Source of the DNA: Chlorophyllum brunneum
Taxonomy: Eukaryota; Basidiomycota; Agaricomycetes; Agaricales; Agaricaceae
Assembly: GCA_963576785.1 (NCBI GenBank)
Contig: OY756149.1
Span: forward strand, 1,054,001-1,118,000
DNA length: 64,000 bases
Direction: 5' to 3'
The notes below the pieces were generated by a model that did not search any database, was not told where the DNA came from, and worked only from the letters and a program-made list of their open reading frames with translations. Below are positions 11,133 to 23,339 of the stretch, in pieces; position 1 is the first letter of the stretch, and every line of letters starts with the position of its first letter. A program made the translations under genes and the position numbers.

Positions 11133-13312
11133 ATGGCGGACTACATACGACGTCTCGTCTCTGGGCAAAAAGCTCGTTTTAAAGACGATGAGCTCAAACT
11201 TGAGCTTGGTAAGTCCTCTGTCCCCACATCTTGTTACCTGTCAATCTTTTTAACGTCTATTTCCCTTGAACTACCATAGATCTTGTGTATGTAACTGACC
11301 AGATTATTATTATGGGGTATCCGGCAAGCGGCTTTGAAGGTTACTACAGGAACAGGAGGGAGGACGTGAAGAAATTCCTGGACCACCGACATGGGAAAAA
11401 CTACTGGATCTTCAACTTTTGCCCGCTCGGAGAGAACTCGTATGATCCCCAGTACTTCGAAAATAGAGTCAGCAGATATCCGTTTCCTGACCACCAGTGA
11501 GTACTCCTTCGTCTTAGGACTTCTGAGGTCACTAATAGGGCTTGGCAGTGCTCCACCTCTTGCTGTTATGCCCCTTGTGGCACGGGATATGGGGGCATGG
11601 CTAAGTGGTTCCCCGGAAAGAGTTGTCGCCCTGCATTGCAAAGGTTCATACTGTATCCCTTACGGGGTTGTGGTTCTACTGACCTCCAGACACAGCTGGA
11701 AAAGGCAGATCAGGAACGATGGCTTGTACCTACCTCTTGTCATTGGACGGAGATCCTACGCCTCCGAAGCTTCGGCGCAGCCATACAGCAAAAGAATGGG
11801 CAAAGCGACGCGCAGAAGCAACGATGGAAGCTTTGCCGGAAGATCAAGAGCTAGAAAAAATGCGCTCCACGGCATCTCCATTGTTAAAGGCCTCTTCGTC
11901 CTCGACGTCCGAATCGGACACGTCGAATACCGTCGTCCCGGAAGAAACAAGTGGTCCTCCCTTTGTAATGTCGCCTGGTTCTATGTCTTCCTCCGGTGTC
12001 AACCCAGAAAGGTCCTTCACGGATGCCTTGAAAGGAGTACTCGACCTTCACACCTCCCGTAGGATGAAAGCCCCTTCGGACCCAGGAAAGAAACAAAAGC
12101 AAGGCGTCTCAATTCCTAGTCAACGTCGTTTCCTATATTATTGGGCCCTTTGCCTCGCCCATGAGGCCCCGGCAGGCTTCTGGTCCCTTGGGTCTCCATC
12201 AATACTACCTTCCTTTGATGCGCTTGGCTCTCATACTAAGAAACACGTCAAGATAACCGAAATCAAAATTCGTTTACGCGAGCTCTCATCAGTCAAACTC
12301 AACCTAGTAAAAGCGGCAAATATATTCATCAACAAGACTATGGGTTCAACAAGTTCGTCACAATCAGCTGATCCTAAAGCCACTACGGCGACCTCCGTCG
12401 AAGAGGGGCGAAACAAGTCGAAGTCAAACACAGAATCGAACCAGGTGTGGGCCTCTTTGGCGCGGTACAACAATGAGTTTGTGACGACACTGGAAAACTG
12501 GGAGAAATACACTCGGGATGAGACTGGGAGGCTCGGTATTCGCAGGCCTGGTTCAGAGCATATGAATGTCCGAGGAGAGGGCGAGGAGGAAGAAAGATTA
12601 GCTGCCATGTTTAGTGATGGGAGGTGGGACAAACACAAGATGGTCCATTGCTTTGCGAGGCTGGGTGAGGTCGGGGAGACCACCCGAACAGAGGTGCAAG
12701 GAATTGACAAGGTACGTCTTTTACGCTGATCCTACGCCCTGAATTTTAATTGATCACATTATAGGAAGAGAAAATATCGACGTACACACTACGACCTTTG
12801 ACCAGTGAATCATGGGAAGGCATCAAAAAGGACATCGTGAACGAATCAATGGGGCAGATGGAGCAGATCAAGGTCGAAGATTTCGACCTTCCCACATATG
12901 AAAATACATCTATGTATGACCCTGTATCGAGGCCACACACGCCCCCTGGAATCTCTAATGACAAGCCCCTGAACCAAAGTCAGGGCCAAGGCATAATACT
13001 GGACGCGGAACGCGAAGTCAGAATCAAACTATACATGGGCGAGGTGAGTTCATCGATCCACAGTAAGCTTCTCATGAATATGCTCACGGAATTTAGGTTT
13101 TCATGGGCTGGATATGGCTTGTCCCGATATTTCACATGACAGTAAGAGACGGTAGCAAAGTTACAGAACGGACTCGGACGACGATCCGGCTCACACGGAA
13201 AGAGGTCGATTTTCCAATCGGCCTAGGAGCTGGAATTGTTGATGTTGAGATATCGTTGGAATGGGCAATCCCAAGCGACGTTCGTCCGGGTGCGGAGGTT
13301 TTCGGTCCCTGA
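11133..13312 (+). CDS. PTEN-like phosphatidylinositol 3-phosphatase (TEP1 type)
   Basis: Dephosphorylates the 3-position of phosphoinositides and opposes PI3-kinase signalling. The N-terminal phosphatase domain shows the WPD-loop equivalent YPFPDHHAPP and the signature HCKAGKGRSG (HCxxGxxR), assembled across an intron at about 11641-11690. The C2 domain begins around GVSIPSQRRFLYYW (about 12108) and ends near VFMGWIWLVPIFHM. Between the two lies a Ser/Thr- and charge-rich insertion of roughly 100 residues (about 11780-12050), and another low-complexity insertion lies within C2 (about 12340-12450). Five or so short introns are consistent with GT..AG. The ATG at 11133 is the only Met giving a correct start MADYIRRLVSGQK; family members begin with similar residues. 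All catalytic residues are visible, so function is likely retained. Confidence 0.9.
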
Positions 13313-13669
13313 TCTTGACGCTCGCATCGCGACGGATGGTGATATCGTGGATGAGTGCAGGGGAGTAGTAGGAATAGAATTATAACTGGATCCGAAATCA
13401 TCCAGACAGCTACTTTCCTAACACAAACTAGCATAACAAGGCTGCTTAGGCTCAAGCATGGTAACACTGGCGCCCGAAATTGGATCCCGTGTGATAGAGC
13501 CTACACATCCTACATAAATATTTAGGAACTGGGTAACCACGATACATTTACACACAGGGAACCCGAGACAGTCAGAGCCGAAACACTAATGTTGTACCGC
13601 TTCGAGAATGCCGCCAGAGTTTGACGCAGCAGTCTCCGGCACGAAGTTCTGATTGCACAAGCGTTCTTA
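13313..13669. other. Convergent intergenic spacer
   Basis: About 360 bases between the 3' ends of PTEN (+) and GTPase paralogue 1 (-). Nothing recognisable beyond presumed 3' UTRs. Confidence 0.5.
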
Positions 13670-14661
13670 TTACTGAGGGAAGTGTCAATACAGTGGTCGC
13701 CATCGATCAAAGGCAAAACTGACATTAGATGGCATGAGGACCCGGCGGACCTTGCTTAGGAGTGACCGATTCCATCGTTGCGTACCCCTCGTGGCCTGCT
13801 GCCCAGCTTTGGTGCTTGGAAGCTCCTTTCCTTGGCCTACGAGCTCGTCCTGGATTTTACACCATTGTCTGCCTGATTCCGCGCTGATAAGGCTGTCAAT
13901 GATATTCCAGGCGGATGTTTCAGTGTTCTCGAAACGTTTGGTGGTTGAGCCTCGACTCAGCATCTCTGCCCAATATTCACTTCTAAGCTCTTGCTCCCGT
14001 GCCTCGTAGAGTTCCAAATCCTCATCGCTGTCGCCAGACTCTGGCCACATCGTTGTGGTGAGAGTGACTTTCGGGAAGAATTGCTTCCCCGATAGTCCCT
14101 GAAACATACTGAGGTTCTTCAGCGGTGTGCTTGCCACATGATTATCGGTTATTCGGTGCAAGTAAAGAATTCCAGAGAGTTTGTGATCAAGCTTTCGGCT
14201 GGTAGATGATCAGATATGAGAGAATATCATATTCAACTTGGACGAGCCATACACATCTCGAAGCCACTCTGCAATGATCTTGAGAACGTCGATGTCAGAC
14301 GTGTAGGTGCTATCAAAGCCAGGGGTGTCAACTAGAACAACGTGAACGCCATCGCTACGCTCAACCCGCACAGCAGATATTTTGTCTGTGAACGATTGGA
14401 GGCTATGACCGACGCCGCTTCCGCGACCTGTGACAGTTTGAATGAACTTGAACCATGATGAGCCTGGCGAAAGAGAGGTGAAAAGAAGGTCGTTACGGTA
14501 CTCTTGCCAGTGCCCGTTGGCCCCATAACTCTGAGGATAAAGGATCGGTATCTCATCGTAAACCATAAATGGCAGACTTACACAATGATCGCATCCTCAC
14601 TGGTCAAATCAGAAATCGATACGGGGCGGATGGAAGAAACTTGGTACCCTGGGGGCTCCAT
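13670..14661 (-). CDS. P-loop GTPase of a fungal AIG1/septin-like family, paralogue 1, coiled coil deleted
   Basis: Joined exons give a start MEPPGYQVSS at 14661, the P-loop VMGPTGTGKST (G1), FIQTVTGRGSGVGHSL, the G3 motif DTPGFD, and the family block LSGILYLHRITDNHVASTPL with TTTMWP. Introns lie after AIIV, after GKST, and after GSSN. All three paralogues in the window share these positions. Compared with paralogue 3 (49843-49986), this copy lacks exactly 144 nt (48 codons) after STKAGQQ. The heptad-rich segment is therefore gone but the frame continues into RRVLM. The end is uncertain: without splicing the stop is at 13685. A donor at AATGTCAGT with an acceptor just before TAA would end it at 13670. 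Biological role of this family in fungi is unknown to me; GTP binding is inferred from the motifs. Confidence 0.7.
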
Positions 14662-15291
14662 TTGCAGAATCCTCTGGTCAGGTAATGCAAATATTCAACG
14701 TACACTCCCGAAAGTATTTGTGAAGTATTGCAAGTGTGATCCGGGCGAAGGATGAGGGTAAGGTGGTATCACCTCGTGTTGTTGGGTTCGTACTTGGTAA
14801 TATTCTCTGTTTTGTCCTCCCACGTGTGATCGTTCTTTCAACATGCCTTTGCCATCGTTTAGCGCCTAGCTCCTCGTTGCAGCGTCGTGCGGCCAGATCC
14901 CGAGCTCGCGTGTTCCATGTTCTACTTTCGGGTTGTTGATGTGACGTAACTGTCAGTTATTCTTGGGCATGAAACGAACTGTGGGATGCATCAGTGTGGC
15001 TAGCGCTGTTGGGAAATCCTGTGCGTGTTGCTCCATTGCAACCGACAAAACCCGCCCAGCCTATGTGTTCTTCTGCTTGCCTCATCTGTTCTTCGACTTT
15101 GAAGCTTGGACGACACTGGTCTGTGTCCAAATTGTCAGCTCGACCCTGAACCGAGGAACCCATTCAACGTGTGCAGCCTGCTAACGAATCAATCACAAAG
15201 TCACTGCTCCACTGAACCACCCTAATTTCTCTCACCTCTCCACGAACTAACTCTCGAGCCCGCCTGGATTGGGCGACGTTCAAACACGACG
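14662..15291. other. Divergent intergenic region
   Basis: About 630 bases between the starts of GTPase paralogue 1 (-) and the unknown gene at 15292 (+). Open frames on both strands are short and carry no recognisable domain. It probably contains two promoters. Confidence 0.5.
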
Positions 15292-16045
15292 ATGCACACT
15301 AGACTTTTGCACACATTAATCCAATCCTTACTCATTCTACTCTTCTTCCGGCTTTCACTAGTCCACGCTTCACCTCCACCCATCTCACTCAGAGACTTCC
15401 CATCCTCCCATATACGACGACGTTCATCATTCCAGCCGCGAGCGCCCCCACCAGAGATATCAAACACCCCAGCGCCCAGCGCACAAGACCCATATACACG
15501 CCTGACGAGAGGATACAATCTCAAGTTCAAACAATATCCACACTGGATTAAAGAAAAATCAAAGACGTTATGGACTTCTCACAAAGACCGGAAGGCGAGG
15601 GAAGCGGTAGCCCGTAATTATACGTCGCCGTATTTGACAAAGTTTGGGGACAAGAGGGATGGGTGGTGGTCATCATTCGATTTTGGGAGGATGTGGAGGC
15701 ATTTTCTATGGGAGGTCATACCAGATTTATGGAGAACATCCGAGTTACCTAGGTAAGCGACCCTTTGTCATCAGGTTGTGATCCATACTAATGGGCGCTG
15801 CGCAGAGAGGATGTATTCGTAATACGAGCGATGGAACAGCCTTTATACATGTCTCTGGATGAACTTCCGGAAGCATTTAATGTCAAACTAGAGGAGGGCA
15901 AAGATGTGGGCATTGGTGTCAACACGACGTAAGTGCATTGGCTAGTAGACGATGAGGTCTTGTTGACATTTCCTCCAGGTCCTCGGACTATGATGATTTC
16001 ATTGAAAGTCGCGTGAAGATCTATGCAGACGATCTGGTGGATTGA
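15292..16045 (+). CDS. Unrecognised secreted or type II membrane protein
   Basis: The ATG at 15292 gives MHTRLLHTL followed by a strongly hydrophobic stretch (residues 8-26, LIQSLLILLFFRLSLVHA), which reads as a signal peptide or membrane anchor. Then comes a Pro/Ser/Arg-rich linker, and a charged domain with several Trp (GWWSSFDFGRMWRHFLWEV). Two introns (15753-15805 and about 15929-15979) join to an acidic C-terminus ending VKIYADDLVD. The total is about 215 residues. I do not recognise a family. Clean splice sites, a good signal segment and an uninterrupted frame support a real gene. Confidence 0.6.
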
Positions 16046-16129
16046 GAGCGGCTGCATGATGTACAGTCTTGGATACATACAGTATGAGCAATGCTATTAT
16101 TTAACTACAACGATTGGACGACATGAATG

Positions 16130-16379
16130 CTAATAGATCCTACGTTGCGATAGGAATTCTCGAGACCATTTCTCCAATATTTTTGCTGCACGACGAGTAT
16201 CTGGGGTTCCCCTACTTAATTTCCATTCTTTCGGTGGTAGAGGAAGACGAAAGTTAGCATTTTCGCGCGCCCCAACGATTGAATTGACCCGATTGAGGTA
16301 AATTGTGTCCAAACTCTCTGTCCACCGACGAAGGTCCTCGCCACTTCCTTTGTAGTGATGGAGCAATGGAAACCACGGT
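16130..16379 (-). pseudogene. Terminal exon of a minus-strand gene, apparently severed by the transposon block
   Basis: An acceptor (ctag, ending at 16380) is followed by an open frame that begins PWFPLLHHYKGSGEDL and runs for about 80 residues to the stop at 16130. Composition and length look like a real 3' exon. Upstream on the same strand the sequence becomes AT-rich repeat DNA from about 16400 and no matching donor exon is evident. I infer that the 5' part was displaced or lost. Family not recognised. Confidence 0.35.
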
Positions 16380-17139
16380 CTAGTTGATTTTTGCTTCCCA
16401 AAGCCTAATTAGGTCAGGAAGACAGAACAAAAGGAAAAGAACACATCTAGGGACACACTTGTATAATAAATATAGTTTCCACAAAGGACTTGATACTCTT
16501 CAGATGTCAACTGTCCACAAAGAGCCTTCCTTCCTGATCACCCAGATGGATCAAGAGTTAGGTTCTTCATGATAACTGCTTGGTCCAGTCAATGCACACT
16601 GCTATACAAAGCCACTATGAAGGAGTGCTGCTTGACCATGCCCCTGTTTGAGAATGCATTGGTGCTCTCTCTTGTGAAAACAATAATTGTCCAAGATGAA
16701 TTGATTCTTAGCTGCTGCTCAGATAGGAAGTTTAACAAGCATTATTTTTGTTGCAATGTACATGCATGAATCAGGGTCTTGCAGTGTTCAGAAGGGAATG
16801 CCACTCTGAACAAGCTCAAGTACAATATTGGTCTCAGTTAAATTGATGGAAGGAGGCAGTATATGAAAAGCATAGTAGCAGCAGATTCCACAGCCAGCTT
16901 TCAAGGAACTGTTGATTGATCCCTGAGATTGAACATAAACATCTCTCACTGACTACCTGAGAGCATGGTGATGGACATGGCTCTCTGTCAGAAGGGGCTT
17001 TGTGGGTCCCAAGATGGCAGTTGGTAGGAATAGCAATGTTGAGGTAAGAGTTTGGCAAATAATAGATGTTGTTGTTGGCAAGGAAAGCATGTCCGTTCAT
17101 CACAATGTAGGTTAAGATAAATTACTTGGGCTACCCAAC

Positions 17140-17753
17140 TGTTACAACCAGTAACTTGCATGCCTAAACATGGACATGATTCTACCTTAGTTCAGGTTTT
17201 CAGTTTGCATGGAGGATTGCTTATGGATTACACTTATCTTTGTTTTGGACCTATCAATCAACCTTTCCTATATTTGTTTTTCCATCTGCTTTTGTCCATC
17301 CTGTTTCCTTTTACATTCTGATTCCCTTTTACCTCTATTACTCCATTCTTCAGTATTACCTATTATGTTATCACATCATGTTCCTGTTACTGATATTATA
17401 TAATATCTTTCTTACCTTTTTCTGTCTAGTTACTCTGTTATCTAGTCCATTGACTTTCTAATACTTTTCTACTACTAGCATATAAGTAGTTCTTAGTACA
17501 CTTGTATTCAGTAGTCTGATAATCTACTTAGTCTCTGGCTATCTCTTTTTATCATTTTCTACTATATGAGTAATCTTTTCTACTCATCCATTACCTGCAT
17601 CTGACCTTTGTCCTAGTGGCAAGAGGTTATCTAAGTGAAGACCACTATAATACCTGGAGGGGTGCAGCACACAAGCTGAAGCCAAAGTCCTCCATCTGTC
17701 CAGTTCACCATTCTATAAGGACCATACTCTTGTCTTTAATCTTGTACTTAACA
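17140..17753 (+). repeat. Left (5') LTR of gypsy A
   Basis: Begins TGTTACAACCAGTAACTTGC and ends TTAACA. It matches 27859-28468 over its length, with scattered substitutions (for example cctaaac versus ctgtaca near the start). Confidence 0.88.
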
Positions 17754-17879
17754 GTATTATTAGACTGATACCTTCAGTATTGTCTCTTTCCCCTCATAAC
17801 TACTTGTCTTACCTGCTCTTCTGCACCTGCAGAACCTACACAAACCTCTACTACTACCCATAACCACACTCCCATCCAA

Positions 17880-19013
17880 CCACCTATCACCATTGATGAA
17901 CCAGTTGCTGAAGGCGGCAATGATGACTTGCCCAAAGATAGTGATGAACTACCTATAGACCCTACTCATGCTATGGCCCATGCTTTATCTCATCTGGTCA
18001 AAACTTTGGATAGTCAAGAATACCCCAGTTCTTCAGCTCCTTATAACTGTTCTAAAATCAAGGCTCACAAACTGGACACTTTTGATGGCTTGGACCCTCT
18101 CAAACTGAAATATTGGGTCTTTTAATGCATCTTTTACTTTGCTGCCAATTCTCACCAGTTTAAAGCTAACAATTCCAAAGTCACTTTTGCTATCACCTAC
18201 TTGTCTAGTACTACCCTCCACCTTTTCCAAACCTACTTCAGAAGTGAGGACATTATTTTTAGTGATAACTCCTTGCTTAACAATTAGGACTTCTTTGTTG
18301 AAGAACTCACTTCTTGCTTTGGGTCCATGGACCCAGCTGAAGAAGCTCATGATAATTTAGAACACCTTGTCATGAAGCACAACCAACACATTGTGATCTA
18401 CAAACTTGAATTCAACTGTCTCACAGCTATAGCAAACTGGGACCTTACCTACCTCTGCTACTGCTTCTACAAGAGTCTACCTTCTCAGATCAAGGACATT
18501 ATGACCATGATGATTGAGAATAGACCTGAGGATTTGAAGTCAATGAAGAAACTGGCCAATAGGATTGACCAATGTTACTGAGAGCATTAGTAAGAGAAAT
18601 TCTGCTCAAAGGGCCCCTTACAGCCAAAAAAACATATTGTCTCACCTTTCCCTTCAACACCTCACAATTCCAACAGTGGCAAATCTACCCCTTCAAATAA
18701 ATCTCCTTCTAAACCCTCTGGTAACCATTCAGCCTTGTCTGGTAGATCCTCCAGTTTTGATGGCCCTAAATCTCTCTTGTCAAAACAGCTTGCTATGGAT
18801 GGCAAACTCATGCCTCAGGAGTATTACTTTGACCAAGGCTTATACATCTATTGTACCAGTAATCATAGACTAGCCAACTATCTGAAGAAAGCTGCCACTA
18901 TGAGTAAAACTGGAACCTCACATATACTGTTGACTATTAGACCCAAAGGATGTCATGTCATGGCTTCTGTGGACCCTGTTACTCCAACCTCTGCTGCAGG
19001 GTCAAAAAAATAG
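17880..19013 (+). pseudogene. Gag remnant of gypsy A
   Basis: Fragments in successive frames read as a gypsy capsid. They begin with an acidic N-terminus and continue through KAHKLDTFDGLDP, then HNQHIVIYKLEFNCLTA and SLPSQIKDIM to the end of the capsid core. A decayed CCHC knuckle follows (YIYCTSNHRLANY, where Cys would be expected at Tyr). Stops break the frame at about 18123, 18285 and 18580. The role would have been particle assembly and RNA packaging. Confidence 0.75.
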
Positions 19014-22000
19014 AGAGCAATCCTCAGGACTCTGCACAGGCTGAGAACTGTATTGAACTCATTTGTACTACAGAGAGTTGCTAACTTAATACATCCACTC
19101 TTTCAGATCCCAATGCTTTTCATATCCCAATTACCTCTCCATTTTTCTTATTGCCTGGCTTAGATACCTTTGCAGATGACTCCTTTCCAGCTCTATTGGA
19201 TAGTGGGTTAACCCATTGCTTCATTGACTCATCTTTCATCCATTCCCATTCTATTCCAATGACTTCTATCTTTTCTATTGAACTTTGACTGTTCAATAGT
19301 ACTTTGAATACATACATAACTGAATCTGTAACCCTACCTCTGTCCTTTGCTACTAGTGAATCTATGACTTTTGACTTCTATGTTACTTAGCTGGATCCTT
19401 TTTGCTTTGTGGTCCTTGGACACAACTGGCTCACCTGCTACAATCCATTGATTGATTGGGTTTTGGGCAGTATCACTTTCCATCCACATTATCTTGACTC
19501 TCCAGCTTCTGTCCATTCTGTATGCACCCCTACATTAACTTCAAATAGTGTTTAGGCTCCTCAGTGATCACCATCTGTCCCTCACATTAGTCTGATTGGT
19601 GTAGCCACATTTGTACAAGCCACCTGCCAGCCTAGTTCATTTGCATTCACTATTAATTCCAAATCTGACCCTCCAAAGACCATGTCTATACAGCCATCTG
19701 ACCTTGTCAACTTATTGAATGTTCCTTCACAATACCACAAGTTTGCAGATGTCTTCAGCAAATCTCAAGCAGACATACTACTACCACACCATCTGTTCAA
19801 CTTGAAAATCAACTTAGAAGAGGGCACAGCACTGCCCATTGGTGTTATCTATTCCCTCTCCCAGGTTGAGCTACAAGCTCTGCAAGAATTTATTGACAAG
19901 AACCTATTCAATGGCTTTATCTATCTATCCACCTCTTTACACAGTACTCCAGTCCTTTTTGTCAAGAAACAGGATGGCTGTCTATAGCTCTGTGTGGACT
20001 TTTGCAGCCTTAACAAGATCTCCAAGAAGGACTGCTATCCCTTACTACTCATCTCTGATCTACTTGACACCTCTTATAAAGCTTGCATCTATACCAAGAT
20101 TGACCTACAACATGCCTACTATTCTATCTACATAGCCAAAGGTAATGAATGGAAGACAGCTTTTTGGATGTGCTACGGTTTGTTTGAATAGATGGTCATA
20201 CCATTTGGACTAATAAATGCATCTACTGCCTTCCAATACTTTATAAACAATATCTTCAATGATATGCTTGACATATATGTTGTAATCTACTTGGACAATA
20301 TTCTAATCTACTCAGACAACAACTCTAAACATAAGGAGCATATCCAAGAAGTCCTCTGCAGGCTCTGTAAACATGGCCTGTACACTTGAGCTGATAAGTG
20401 CAAATTCCACTCAGACTTGGTCAAGTACCTAAGGTACATCCTTTTACCTAATGGTCTTACAATGTCCGAAGAAAAGGTCAAGACCATTCAAGATTGGCCT
20501 AAACTGAAGAAGGTCAAAGATATTCAGTCTTTTTTGGACTTTGCTAATTTCTATTGATACTTCATTTATGGTTATTCTAATATTGTCATTCCTCTCACCC
20601 ACCTCACTTGCAAGGGTGTGGCTTGGAATTTTGACAACAACTGCCATGAAGCTTTTGGAATACTCAAGAAGGCTTTCATTACTACTCCTATCCTTACCTA
20701 CTGGATCCCAGACTCTTAGATCATAGTCAAGACTAATGCCTCTGACTATGCTCTTGCAGCTATCCTCTCTGTTATTGCCACTGATGGTGATATCCACCCT
20801 ATTGCATTCCACTTCCGTACCTTCAATTCTGCCAAGTCTAACTATGATACTCACAACAAGGAATTACTGGCTATATTTGAGTCTTTTCATATCTAACAAT
20901 ACTACCTTGAGGGTTCTGCTCTCCCCACTAATGTATTCACTGATTACAAGAATCTGGAGTATTTCTATACTACTAAGGTACTTACTCACTAGCAGGCTCA
21001 CTGGTCAGAGTATCTTTCTCAGTTTAACCTTGTTATATGCTTCTGTTCTGGCTGCCTTGGGATGAAGCCTAACTTGCTGACTAGACAATAGGACATCTAT
21101 CCTAAAGGGGGGAATAATGGCTATGCCACAGTCAATCCACACAACTTCTGACCTGTGTTTATTCAAGAGCAACTTGCTACATCTGTCCACACCACATCCT
21201 TATACTTCTCTTCCCTCTAAGTAGCTGTAGTCCTAGACTATGAGCAACTCAATACCAACATTTGAGCAGTACTACACTCCAACCCCCTGGCTGCTGAGCA
21301 CCTTGCCAATCCTTAAGGCTACTGGTCACTTGATACAGCTGGTTTCCTATGACTTGATGACTGCATTTATGTTCCTGACTCTAGTAACCTTCATTTACAA
21401 GTCCTCCAGTATAAACATGATCATATGCTGTCCAGACACTTTGGTCAGAACAAGACTCTAGACTTGGTCCAACATGACTACATCTGGCCAAAAGTCTGCA
21501 GTTTTATAAAGGACTTCTGCAAAAGTTGTGTTATCTGTATGTGTAGCAAGTCTCAATAATACTGTTCCTATGGACTATTGAAATAGCTTCCCATTCCTGA
21601 CCACCCTTGGTACTCAATTTCTATGGACTTTATAGAAAAACTCCCCAAATATACTGGCTATGACTTTACTTTAGCTATTGTTGACTATTTCATAAAGCAA
21701 TCAATCTTTGTCCCCTGCTATGATACTATCATGTCTACTGATTTTGCTTGACTCTTTGTCCTACATGTCTTTTTGAAACACAGCATACCCTCATACATTA
21801 CCTCTAACTGTGGCTCCAAGTTCATCTCTCACTTCTTCTATTTGCTTGGTAAGGCCCTGAATATAAAGCTTTACTTCACATCTACCTACCACTTAGAAGA
21901 CAACAGACAGATGGAGTGGACAAACCAGACTCTTGAACAATACCTTTGAGTATATTGCAATTATCAGCAAGACAACTGGGTAGAACTCTTACCCCTTGCC

Positions 22001-22319
22001 AAGTTTGCCTACAACAACTCACCTAGTGCTACAACTAGCATATTGCTCTTCTTTGCCAACAAAGATTATTATCCTTCAATTACTGTACACTCCAAACAGA
22101 ACCTTGCATTCACTCATGCATACAAATTTGCTGTTGACCTCAATAAACTTTACTATGTTCTCCAGTCTGAGATTATACTGGCTCAACAATGATACCCACA
22201 TTCCTTCTTGACCTCTTACCACTACCTTCCTAATTGGGATGGCTCTCTGGTAGGGGGCTTCTGGCCTGTTCTTGCTGGATGTTAGGTTCTGGCACTGTCT
22301 TATACACAGGGTGATGCAT

Positions 22320-22590
22320 AGTACTCTCTTGGCGAAGGAGGTTAAAGGCTGGGTATACTGGCCGCTGCATACTCACTTATTCTTGGATATACGAACAGAG
22401 GTTGGGATCCGTCATATGGTGGATGAGAATTAGTTTGAGCGGGAGGAGTGGCCCCTTGGCGAAGGGCCTTAATGACGGGGTATGCCTGTCACTTTCTCTA
22501 GACAAGAGTTGATACTAGGTCGTACAGGATGGCAGGGGGTGCTCCCTTGGCAAAGGGGCTCAAAGACTGGGCATGCCGGTTGCCTTCTGC
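22320..22590 (+). repeat. Imperfect tandem motif with hairpin core in the LINE 5' region
   Basis: Three related units contain cttggcgaagg / ccttggcgaagg / cccttggcaaaggg followed by a variable GGGTATRCYGG-like stretch, at about 22328, 22453 and 22542. Each core is a short inverted repeat (ccttNNNNaagg). They sit in the non-coding 5' part of the LINE. Confidence 0.5.
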
Positions 22591-23339
22591 CCGTTCACCT
22601 TGAGGGTTCCTCTAGCAGTGGAGAGACCCAGTGCGCTCCCAAAATGGTGTCGTAGTTTCCCAATGGCGGGACTAGCGTTAGTCTATTTGACTGAGCTGCG
22701 GTACAAGTCTAGTCTAACTAGGCATTTACTCCAACATGGGAACTACGGGAGAAGCTTCATTCCACCCCATTCCCCAGCTGGGGTAACTCAGCTGAGCCCG
22801 AGAGGGTCCAAAAGGATAGGAGTCAATAAGAGGGGGTTTGGGGAAAAAACAAGCCGACCACAAGGACAGGCTACCCCCTTCCAGTTGTATTATAAGGGTA
22901 TGGATCCATAGACAACCCCCCCTGGCTGCGCTGGATGTTAGTAGGGATCACTCAAACTCCAGGGTGCTATTTCATGTGGGTGCCACAAGGCATTCCATGG
23001 ATTTGCTTTGTAAGCAAGGCGCAATCACCTCCCTAATAGCAGCCCCTGCAAGACAGAGACCCTAGACACCATTAACACGTGGATCTGCGCCCTATGGGCA
23101 TAGCGAAGCGGGTGCTGGGGTACAGGAAGCCAGCCGGGGGTGGAATCCTGGAACCACTGGTGGGCCGTGGTAGACTATGCAGAGAATGTGTGGCCTGGCC
23201 AGAGAGGTCTAAATCCTCTGTTGGTGGGTCTCGGAGAGAAGCCAAGTGTACCTGCTTAAGTTGATACTGCGACGCCGCCTTCGGGGGGTAAGGGCATTAG
23301 TCCGCAAGGGGCCCCTTAGTCACATAATCTCTGTCCCTT

